From Bactericera cockerelli (lineage: Eukaryota > Arthropoda > Insecta > Hemiptera > Triozidae): a DNA stretch of 64,000 nucleotides. The stretch lies in contig CM044964.1 of NCBI GenBank assembly GCA_024516035.1, positions 28,287,778 to 28,351,777 of the forward strand. Reading direction: 5' to 3'. Each line of letters begins with the position of its first letter. The stretch's first letter is position 1. A program made the position numbers and the translations under genes. Shown here piece by piece: positions 23,729 to 35,700 of this stretch. A model generated the notes under the pieces. That model did no database searches and had not been told where the DNA came from. It was given only the letters and a program-made list of their open reading frames with translations.

Positions 23729-26700
23729 CGTCACTTTGTGTCATCCGGTCTCACTCACCGTACGCCGGCTGCGCATAGGGATCGTGAGCCAGCGGCTGCG
23801 GAGCCTGAGCCACTGGCTGCTGCTGTGAGGCCTGAGAGTACGGGTCAGCGGCTGCGTAGCTCGGCTGGGCCGCGTAGCCGCTGGCTGCGTAGCTGGTCTG
23901 GTAGGTGGGCGGGGCGTGGGCGGCAGGGGCGGCGTAGCTCGCGGCGTACGGGTCCTGGGCGGGGGGGGCCGCCGCCTGGCGGGCTGGGCGTAGCCACCGG
24001 CTCCGTATGAGGCGGCGTAGGAGCCCGCCACCGCCGCTTGGGGAGCCCTGGGAAGAGAAGGGGAGGGGAGAAACAAGTAGTAATTTTTGTTATACTTAAC
24101 ACATACACGACCGGCACCATTTTCAGTGTATGTACGTACGCATGGGAGCGCTATATCTGACCTCCTGGGACGAAAAACCCGCTTGGAGAGTAAAATTATA
24201 CAGGGGTATAGGGTATATTTCTATACTAAAACATAGGAATAGGTGCCCCACCGGTGGGACAAGCAGGTTTCAAATCAAGAAGGTCACTTGTCCCACCGAT
24301 GGGACAACCGGTCCATTGCGTACATACTCACTTGTTCCACCGGTGGGACAACCGGTCCATTGCGTACATACTCACTTGTCTCATCGGTGGGACAACCGGT
24401 CCATTCAGTACACACGCAGTTGTCCCACCGGTGGGACAACCGGTCGTGTATGTGTTAATATCTAATCTCAAACTCGTTATAAAATGTACCACACTACGTT
24501 AATCATTGCCTAATTTAATTACAAGATATAATCAGGTGAACACACAGTATAACAAATAAATTTGATTTGATTTTATTTCCTTCTATTTGAAATATTATGT
24601 CTAAGCTAAGTAGTGACTGTGGCCGAGTGGTGAAGCGCTCTAGGCTTGCACGCACGGTGACCTGGGTTCGAATTCTCAGCAGTGTCAGAATTTTAATTTT
24701 ATGATACAGAATTATTACCAAAAAAAATACTGCCCGACTTCGGATGATACAGAATTATTACTTAAAAAAATAATGCCCAGACTAACGAGTCGGACTATTC
24801 CAGTAGTTTGCTCAGGACATATTATTATGTCGTCACAATTCCGAATGTGAGCATAACTTGTCATGTCCCGGCTGGGTTTTAAAAACGTGCGACTATTTGA
24901 CCAACGAACTCCTGGGGGATCATTAGGATGGTTGGGTGGAAGAGATTGCCACAGGCAATAACCCCGCCCTTTAGGTAGGACATTATTGTTATTTTCTCTT
25001 TTTACTTATTCATTTTGTCTTTTGTTTGTTTGTTTGTTTTTTTTTCTCTTTTCTTAATTTTATACTGTTACGATTGTACTTTGTCCTCCTAATAAAGCTT
25101 AAAAAAAAAAAAAAAATGGTTTGTTGTCATCAGAAGTATCGTAGAGTTCTCATCACTAGTCCACTTCTACTTCTCACTTGTCCGTTCTGTCTCTCTCTCA
25201 CTCCCACAGGAGAGAAAGAGAGAGACAGAGACTGGCCAAGTGCACAAGCAAAGCGGTCAGGGAGAAGATTAGACGTTCATCATACCAACAACAATGCCAT
25301 AGACACAAGCGCCACCCTCTAGGTAGGATTAATTAGAACATAAAAAAAATATCTATTGTGGAAAATATATTTAGTGTTGGTATAATATGTAGAACATGTC
25401 TCTTAATATTCTGTTTGTACCAAAAATTCCATGCTAAATATGCATAAATTTGAGTAAAAAAACTGGATCAGGCAATACTCACACTCATTGTCAATAGTGT
25501 TCTTGTCAATAAAAAGTTATTATTATAAGAGATGTCTATTTATTTATTATTCTCTTTGTACCAAAATTTCGTGCTAAAATCTACATAAATTTGTGTAGCT
25601 ACCCTATGTTAATATAAAACACTGGAAGCAACTTACAAAAGAAATACTACAAGAGATCAATGTTCAAACAGACTATAAAACATTAGCACAAGATAGACAA
25701 GAATGGAGAAGGCTGGTGTGGGAAGTCAAGGACCCTCGTGGTCTGTGAAGACTCAGGAGTAATTAAGTAAGTAAGGAAGCAACTTACCCATATCCAGAGC
25801 TCTGGGCGTAGGGGTCTTGCTGGGCAGGGGGCTGTTGCTGATATTGACTCGGGGGATGCTGCGGATGAGCTCCGTATTGACTGAAAAGTATTGATGAAAT
25901 AGAATTTTTGAGAAATAGAACAAAGTTATTGTAGCCTATTAGGAGCCAGCCTCTACGAATGGAGCGTAGAAACCCCGCCCTGACTATCTGTATAAAATGA
26001 GGACATTAAAACCAAATAGAATCAACTGGCCTCAGAAGATATAAGGAGGTTGTGTAAGGGATGCACTGAAAATCCTACAGTCAGGTCTGGCAATAATAAT
26101 AAAAAAAATGCGTACTAAAATTTACCACCCATTGATTTCAAAGTAAATAGGTATTAAAATTTAATAAATAAATTTAATTTTTTTACATGTTTTTTTTTTC
26201 TATCTTTCTTTTTCCTTATCCTTGTAATACATAAATATTAACAATTGAGTAAAGTAATCGTACAAGAAACATAAAATAATAGAAAATTAAAATAACAAAG
26301 TGTAGTAGGAATGTGGAGTGTGGACCCTCTCTTCTTCCCTCTCCCCGCCTGACCCTCTACTCACCTGGGCGGCTGCTGGTAGCCATTAGAGGCCGGGGGG
26401 GCGGGGGCCTGTGTGGGCGGCGGCCCGTACTGCTGGGCGTGCTGAGGCGGCCCCTGGTATCCTTGGGCCAAGGGCTGGCGCGGCCTGAACTGACCGGGTG
26501 CGGCCCCATTACTATAGGCCGGATTGTTCTGGCGCGGATGGCTCGGCCGATGATGGCCTCCTCCGCCCACATTGTTCGGCCTCTGGTAGGGCGTGTTGTT
26601 CGGCCGATCGTAGCGCGGCCGCTTCTGTTGGAACTGTTGGCTGGGTGGGAAGCCGCGTTTGAGCGGCGGCACAGGGGCCCCGACAGGCGCGGCATTGGGG

Positions 26701-29700
26701 CCGCCGCCGGCCGGGGGCTGGGCGGCGGGTGGCCCATCGGCCGGAGCTGACTGTGGGGGGCCGCTCGGGCCCTTGTTGGGCGGGGGACCACTCGGGCCTT
26801 TGTTGGGGCCCTGGGGACCGCCGGGACCTCGGTCTGTGGAAAATTTAAACATGTTAAAAGTAAATAAATAAAATTATTCGACACATACTTCACTACCGAG
26901 TATAAAATAAATAAATGTGTTTCTTCGTGTTTTTACAACACAATTTTAGCACCTACTAGACTAGCTACACACACCAATTACCTCATTTCTACACAGAGAG
27001 AGAGATACTGTAAATAAATCTTTTTTGTACCCATGAAAACAGCTTTCATTTCGTGGCCTTGAATAAGCAGCTAGTGTAGATTTGTTTGCATTCGTTTTAA
27101 TAAAAGAAAACCCATTACCTGGGGGTCCACCACCGGATGGGCCATGACTCTCCTGCATGGGTGGCCTCGGGCCTCCCCCCATTCTGCCGCCCCTGTCACC
27201 TCCCCCTCCACCTCCTCCTCTATCTCCTCCCCTGCCTCCTCGACCTGGAAAAACAAGAATATCAACAAATAATTATAATTTGAAATCTGGATGAAGCTCT
27301 AGAAATACCCATTATGTAAATTATTAATAACATTCTTCGATCATAATAAAATCATATTACAAATAAAAGATATTATTATTAAATAAATTTCAGTCAGGAA
27401 CATTAGAAAAAATATAATAATAACATTTTGGACTGCTATTGGAAGGGATTGAGTGATATTGAGCGCGCGATTAGCTCAGTGGTTAAGCACTCGCTTGCCA
27501 TGCGGACAAAAAATTGTATTCTTAATTTGGTTACAGTTGTTTGTAAGGGACACCTTCTGGTGCGCTCGTGTGGACCCAGCACCTAAATGGGAAGTATTGT
27601 GTTACATCTCGCCCATCAGAGGGGAGGCATACTACGGGATGGGCAAGCTACAACACAGACCACAAGCGTCTACACTACAGTAGCTCCTGTTTCATGGCTA
27701 CGAAATAAAAATAGCTATGAAACACTTATCTTTTTATACTTAAAAAAAATATTGTAACGCGTGGTATAGTATAGTTCACAATTTTGATTGCAGTCTGCAC
27801 AAATATAATTTGTTTAGCTTTAGCGTCACTTCTTTTCTGTCTTGAAATAAAGGCGATAACATATCATTAGGAGCATTTTGAAACAAATTATGGTATTATT
27901 TCAGATGGAATTATAAATCTATTTTAAAGGTTTTACATTTAGCATTCGTTAGAAAAGTTAAAAAAAATGAGAAAAGTTTAAAAGTTCCAGTCTAAACTAA
28001 TAACAATAATATCTTATTTATACTGCCCGATTAGGACTAAAGAGTCCCATTGTTCCAGCAATAAGATCAAGACGCTTTGTTCTGTGGTCAAAATCCTAAA
28101 TGGAAGAATAACTTGTGATGCCCCGGCTGGGTTTCGAACCTGTGACCTCTGGCTTACAAGACCAGCGTCATCGACGTCTTAACTTCTGTAAGCTAACGGG
28201 ACATGATTTGGTGTTTATTTATATTTCTCACACAATCAAACAAGATCTTGACCACTGTAAGCTAACGGGACATGATATTATTTGGTGTTTATATTTCTCA
28301 CACAATCAATACAAAGACAATTTTTTTCACAATTTACAAATACCGTTGAGACCCAACCTGGGTAAACAGGAATTTAAGGGACTGACATTGTTTTCCTGCT
28401 CGACAGTGGCGTAGCCAGGGGGCAACCCCCCACCCCGAAATTATACGTTAGGCAAGATTGCGGAACCCCGATTAAACCCCCCCCCCCTAAATGTAGGTCT
28501 AGCTACGCCACTGCTACTCGAAGGAGTTTTCCAAGCAGGAAACCTCCATAGGGAACTACCCCAATTGTCCCAACGACGCTAGGGTAGGACCGACATCCAA
28601 AGTACAGAGCCGAAAAATTATAATTCCGACTTCGATGGAATTCGAACCCGGGTCACCCCGTGTGCAAGCTGAGCAATTGAGCATGCTACCGCTAGACCAA
28701 GGTGACTACTACTCCAGCGCTTAAATAGGAAGTATTGTGTCACTGCTCGCCTATCAGAGGGGAGGCATACTACCATCAAAGGGATGGGCAAGCTACAACA
28801 CAGACCACAAGCGTCTACAGTAGATGCTGTTTTATGGGTTCGAAATAAAAAAGGTTGGGAAAACTCATCTTTTTTTCTCAAGGGACCAGATTTTTCTCTC
28901 TCATATAATAAGGTTATTTTCCCTAATAAAAAGGTAAATTTGACCTGGAAATCATTCTCTTATATTCAGGTTCTTCTATATCACGTTTCTCTTATATCCA
29001 GGTTCTCTTATATACAGGTTCTCTTACATCCAGGTTCTCTTATATCCAGGTTCTCATATATCCAGGTTCTCTTATATACAGGTTCTCTTATATCCAGGTT
29101 CTCTAATATCCAGGCTCTCTTATATCTAGGTTCTCTTATATCCATACATCCAGTTTCTCTTATATCCAGGTTCTCTTATATCCATACATCCAGGTTCTCT
29201 TATATCCAGGTTGGACTGTAATAATACTTTGTAGTGGAATGGGTACCCACCAGGCGAGGTTAATTCTCTAAACATTCTCTACCACCTAAACTGAGTCCTA
29301 CTTATACTCAAATAAACGAGTGAAAATAAAAATAAATAAATAATACAAGTATGGGCCGGGGTTCGATCGACAGATACATGGGCTGGATTGATTACATTAC
29401 AGGTCAATCAAGCTACCGAGGTCGGTTTGGTGTATATGAATTGCTGTTCCCATCGGTGGACTACCAATGCTGGGTTCTGGCACTCCCACTTACACTGAAC
29501 GCCCTTCCGAAACATGTTAACGATTTGTGTTATTGTGCTATTAGCAAGTCGTTTGGTTTGAATAGGACGGCACCGGATCTACTTAACCGGATCTACACCG
29601 GATCGGGATTTCGTCATATCACGACGGAGGTTTTATCCTCCATTCGCTGGAAACTCACAAACCAGCTACTCAAATTAACCTCCCCCAACCAACTTCCCGG

Positions 29701-32700
29701 GATTAACTAGCAGCATCACGAGGCCGAGGCTTCGAATTTGAATGGTCATCCATCCAAGTCCTAACGTCGCTGGACGTTGCTTCACTTCAGTGACAGAACG
29801 AAAACCGCTGTATTTTATGCGACATCGACCCTGGCATCAATTTTTTTCATGTTATATTTTTTTTTCCTTTTTTTAAAATAGCACACACAAGCCGGATAAA
29901 GGTAAAAAAAATAAAAATTAAGAAGATTTTTTTTTTTAACAAATAAAATAACATACTTTTATTTTCAAAGAAAATATACAAAACAACAGCAATGTCGCTT
30001 GGCTGAACATTTACTTTACAAAGTAATAAAAAAGATAATCAATAGAAATTAAATTAGGATTTTTCAAATACCAAGTTTATAAATCACGAGTAGTGAACTT
30101 AAAACACAAAAAGACAGATTAATAAGAAGGACATTTAAAATGTCGAGTTCAGAATTTATGTTCATGAGAAGAGATATTACATTATACACTATACAGGGTT
30201 TTGTACTTTCTGGTTATTCCAGTTTATTAATTTGGGTTTAACGTCAACAGCATGGTCATATCACGACGGGGGTGTTACCCTCCATTTGCAGGAAACTCAC
30301 AAACCTGATACCCACATTAAGCTCACCCAGTTGGATTGGGCCAGAATGCCAGCATCACGAAGTCTTCACCTCGCTAGACTTTGCTTGAATTCAGTGATCC
30401 TACGATTGATACATGGCATATCCTCCTAGTAGATTATGGGAATAAAGTGATAAATATTTCTTTTGTAATTTGGTTTGAACATGGTTCGCATAGTAAAATA
30501 AACGAGCAAAATTTTGTGCATTGGGTGGGATCCAAACCAGCCGAACCCCTCACCACACTACCTGGATTGTCTTTGACCAGCGCATTGTGACCACTAAAGA
30601 CCAAATTAATAGACATTAGTAATTAGGACATTAGTATTGTCGTTTGGATTACTTTAAAGGATTAAAGTTCTAAATGAAGTTATGTTCATTAAAAAATAAA
30701 CAAAATCGAGAACTTAAGTTATGACTTAGCATCAGTTTTCCCCCATCTAAGTGCGAAATTAATAGACCTTTTTGAAAGACGTCTGTGGCACTAAGTCTCG
30801 GATTGCGTACTGTGTTTAAGTTATCGATTTTGACTATTAATTTTGATCAAGGTATTACAAAGCGCCAAAAAGGTATTACAAAGAGGTATTCTACAGTCGA
30901 ACCTGGATACAATACAATACTCAGTATACCTATCCTGTAAAAATAAGACTAAAGAGTCCCCTTATTACAACTGAAGAGATCTCGAATTTTCTCTTATATC
31001 TAGGTTTCTCTCATAAAGAGATTATTTTCCCTTATAGAGATAAAGAGGTTATTTTCTTTTATAGATATATATTGGGTCTAGAAATTGTTTTCTTATATCC
31101 AGGTTTCTCTTATAAAGAGGTTATTTTCCCTTATAGAAGTAAATTGGACCTGGAAATTGTTCTCTTATATCCAGGTTTCTCTTATAAAGAGGTTATTTTC
31201 CCTTATAGAGAGGTAAATTGGACCTGAGAATTGTTCTCTTATATCCAGGTTCGACTGTATGAGTTCCGCCCTGCAACCATCTTCCCGGGTTGCTCAGACC
31301 CATCTCGACTTCTTTCTCCCTCTCCTCCCCCTCTTACTTCCTCGCACACTCGGCGTCATCTGAACATTCACCGTCGACAACTGGTCCTCACTGCCTCGCA
31401 CAAAGCTCACCCGATTTATCAGCGACACCATCTTTGCTCTCCCTTTTCCGGCACTAGAGGGAGCTGACGTCACGGGCGAACTACCCTCACCGGTACTACT
31501 TGCCACTGCAGAGCTACCTGGTGCTGTTTCGCGCAACTGTTCAGCAACGCTTCCGTCAGTTTCATTGTTCACGATCTCAACGCCTTTTTTTCTTCGAACC
31601 CTTTTAAGGTTTCGGGTTTTGGCTTTCCTTGTTTCACTTATGCTCTTGGTGTCTCCGGATAGCAGCAAGCAATGCTCGAAGTAATTGGCGGGTTGACTGA
31701 CAGTAATGTCGCTCGCATCGGGTGTTGCGTGCTTTTCCGATTGTGCAATGGCTTCATCTTTGGGTGTTTCGTCTTTTTCCGTTTCCACAACAGCTCCATC
31801 TCTTAGTCTTCCTTTATTTTCTGTTCCCATAACAGTTCCATCAGTTGGTGTTTTGTCTATTCCTGTATTCAAGACAGCTTCAACATTTGGTGTTCCATCT
31901 TTTTCTGTGAGCATCACATCATTTGTTGTATGTAGTACATCATTTGATGTTTCATCTTTTTCCGACACTTCTGTTCTCGGTGGGAGCACATTTAGGCCAG
32001 GGTCTTGTGGATTCTCTTTCTCAGCTTTTTGATGTGGTTTGCTGGACTCTCTTTGAATCTCCGTGTCCGCGATATCAACGAGTCTATCATCTATAATAGT
32101 ATCTTCTCTTACACCAACAACTTTATTCACTTTATTGACATCGATTTCTTCTGCAACGAGAGGAAGAGATGAGTCTGTTTTCTTGTCTCCTGCATTCTGC
32201 TGAATGTCTCTGTCACTTCCCATTTCTGTGCTTTCGTCTAGCTTAGCGATGGTAGTACCCACCTTTTCTTTTGCTATTTTCTCTGCTTTCTTAATGTTGT
32301 CTTTCACAAATGTATCACTAGTGTTCGTAACTTCATCGGGTACTACCTTACCTTCAAGGTTTGCTACATTTTTCACGATTATTGTTGCTATCTTTTCAGT
32401 ATCTCCCTCTTTCGTTCCTTCTTTAACCCTTTCAGCTACTGCTTTATGCATTTCATTAGTTTCCTGTTCTTCTTTTCCTAGAATGGATTTCTTATCAACT
32501 TGTCCAACCACTTCCTCGATCACTATCTCTTTCACCCCAACTGTTGCAAAATCTTGAACAACCGTCACCTCGGCGGTCTCATTAACTATTTGCTCTTCCA
32601 CCGGTTTTGCCTGTGTGATCTCGTTGATGTTTTCCTTTGCAGCTATTTTCCTTGGAACCTTGGAAATACCACATTTTTCCTTTTCCTGACGAATAAGATA

Positions 32701-35700
32701 TCGTGCATGGGCTCGCGCAGCGCGGAACTGTTCAAAGCATTCTGCCTTCTGCTTTTTATCCTTACACGCATGCCATTTATTCCGCATCTTATTTTTCTTC
32801 GATATCGCTTGTTTTATCTGCAGCGTGTACCACGGTGGGCTCCCTTTTTCTTTCTTCTTTGTTGGTTGGACTGTCTGTGCTTTATTGATTTTAACAGGAC
32901 GACGGCCGCGGTTTCCTTTGAATCCAATTCCGTAATTATAATTACCACGCCCCGATATGTACTTTTCTTGTGGTGATCTCCACTCGGTAAAGTCCGTGAA
33001 TGGCGCCCAAGACTTGTTTGCCAAGACTGACTGTAACTCGTACGGATTGCAGGCAGCCTGAATATAAAATTCGTAGTTCCAACCTGGCGGTGAAGCCATT
33101 GGGTCCAGGGGTAAGTTTTGTTCATGTTGACCATCAATTTCTTCAAAAGTTCTCGTTTCATTTATGATAGGTGCATTTATAACAGCTCTGCTCTGATCAT
33201 GACCAATGCTTGGAGTATTGTGGACGGGACCTGACATTTCGCCAGTGACATTTCCCAAGTTGAAATAGTCTGTCGACACATCCGCAATTGTTTCATCAGT
33301 CTCCAAAGTAAAGTTACCAGGGGCATTATTCCTATTAATCCAATGTCCCGAAACAAAATTTGAATAAGCATGTGGAGCCGTACCTTCAGAGTTCCCAGGG
33401 TCCCAAACTTGCGCCCTATGGAACATCTGATTGTAATAATTGTCATAATCAAAGGATTGATTCCCTTCAGCTGCCGCCACCAGTTGTAAATATTCATCAT
33501 ACTCCTCGTGCTCGTTGCCATAGAATTCACATTTTTCATCATCTTCTTCAACATTATCAAAATCTTTTTCGGCATCAAGATAAGGGTTATAATTATCTTC
33601 ATAACTTTCATTCGAAACCCCATTGTCAAAACAACTTGAGTTGTAATTCCTTCCATCACTCTGACCTACATCGCCAAGGTTGAAATGTACCCGATTGTAA
33701 TTTTCGCCAACATTGTCATATGCATGGGCATAATCATCTTCAATATCGGAAGGATATTCATCTGCATCACCACGAATAGGACCTGGCAGGTTGTTGCCCT
33801 CATTAACCTCACTTGTCTCCTCATCAAATTTGGCTCTCTTTTTAGGTTGTGCATTGAAATTTACTACTTCCTCAGAGTTGGATCTCTTGTTGGTTGTTGC
33901 TTTGGTTTCTGCTTCAGGATGGAATACATTCATGGTAGTGTCATCTTTTTTCTTCTCTTTAGTTTTCTCTTTACAAGTAGAAGACTCTCCCTCATGGGGG
34001 TCGAAACTTCGCACAAGAATTCCACATGCTTCCGAGTCCGAACCACTGAGTGAGGTGTTGTCACTGTCTTCCCAGTCGGCTTCCTCGTCTGAGACGGAAT
34101 GAAAGCAGAACAGAAACAGAAAAATGGCTGTCAGGCATTGACACTTTCAAGTTCGTCTTTTTTTAAAATTAACTTTAGAGGACTCGAAAAATAGGCTGAA
34201 AGAGAATGTGGCAGAGAATAACGCACATTTCATGTACATATAATTTTCAATTTCATTTATTTAAATTTACAGTTAAACTAGAATTTAATGACAAAGTAAA
34301 TGCTAAAACATATTATTATTAATAATAATAAAATAAAAACCGTTTATTCAACTATAAAATTTTATAGATGTAGTTTACAGCATTTTTTCTTTGTAAGTTG
34401 TCACATGATGATGCTAAATTTATTTTATTCCAATACATACATTGTGACTACAAGCACCTTTAATGGGATGAATTTCATTCGGAATAATTGATAAAAAAAG
34501 ACATATTGTGATCACAAGAGGGCAGGGCCACCTTAACTGAATACAGTCGATTTGAGGATAGCTTCTCTATAACTAAACCTCTTTATTTCAGGATAGGTTG
34601 TCTTTCTCCAATCCTGTCTTTTTTTTTTTTCTTACAATCCATTATGGTCATAGTTAATACAACAAAAACTCACCGGTTAAAATCCCATTGACTCAACAAA
34701 AAGTCACTTTAACAACATTACAATAAGTACTAAAATATCTCACCCGACTTCTTTTCTCTCTTTTTTTATCCATTGAACAACTTTTTCAAGCAGCATTTTC
34801 CATTTGCACTGGAGATTCAACTTCACCATTTGCAGCATCAACTCCATTCCCTATGTCATTGTTGCCTTCATTCTCCCGTTCATCTTCCCGCTCCTCCTTC
34901 ACTTCTTCCAAACCGTCCACTCCCTCTTCCATTTTCACTTCTCCGTCTACTGCTTCACCATCCTCTTTATCTCCGCCTTCTTTCTCTCCCTCTTCGCCTT
35001 CCTTCGGTTTCGGCGGCTTCATTTTTCTCGTCAATATTCCGGCCGCCACTTTCGCCGACCGAATCTTCGTGGTCACCTCGTTCCGAAACACTTTGAACTC
35101 TTTCATCAGTTCGGCGGCCTCCGGTTTTCCGGCCGCCGTCTTCTTCTTGATCCGATTGTGTCGCCGATCTCTCTCGCGGATGAGAACAAGCAGCTCGGGC
35201 GTCATCCATTCTTGCAGGATTTTGTCTTTTCGCTTCGAACCTTCAACTGGCGCAGTCGATTTGTTTTCTCCGTTTTTTTCGCCAACAGAGGCGCCGCCAC
35301 TTCCGGCGGTCTTCTTCTTCTTTTTCTTGCCGGTTGCTTTCTGTGTCTCGGCAACCAATGCGCCTCGGGGAAAGAAAGGAGGTCGGGGAGACAGCATCGG
35401 GTGGAAGGGACCCCAGAAAGGAGAGGGGCGAGGGGGAAATGGGAAGAGGCCTGGTGCTGGAGAGTGAGAACCAGAGTGTAGAAGTGGTCATTGTGTCACG
35501 TGGGGAGAGAGATAGGGTAGTATGCAGTTACCACATTGTAGAAGAGATATTTAAGATATTAGAACAGAGTGTTCAGGGTTTTACCACATCCAATAGTTGA
35601 CAGAAGCACAGAACACCAAGATGAAGATTCAAAGTTTCACAGGGAATGCGTTGAATGGTGGTTGCACAGCAGTTGAAGGTCCAATGATCATCAGCAAATG

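Noticed and set aside
26313..26871. Plus-strand Gly/Ala/Pro-rich ORFs opposite gene 1 exon 5
   Set aside because: GC-rich antisense shadows; splice sites and frame continuity support only the minus strand.
32204..33161. Plus-strand and other-frame ORFs in 31.7-34.1 kb and 34.8-35.6 kb
   Set aside because: Shadows of the long minus-strand ORFs B1 and B2, with Ser/Phe/Leu-rich composition typical of antisense frames.
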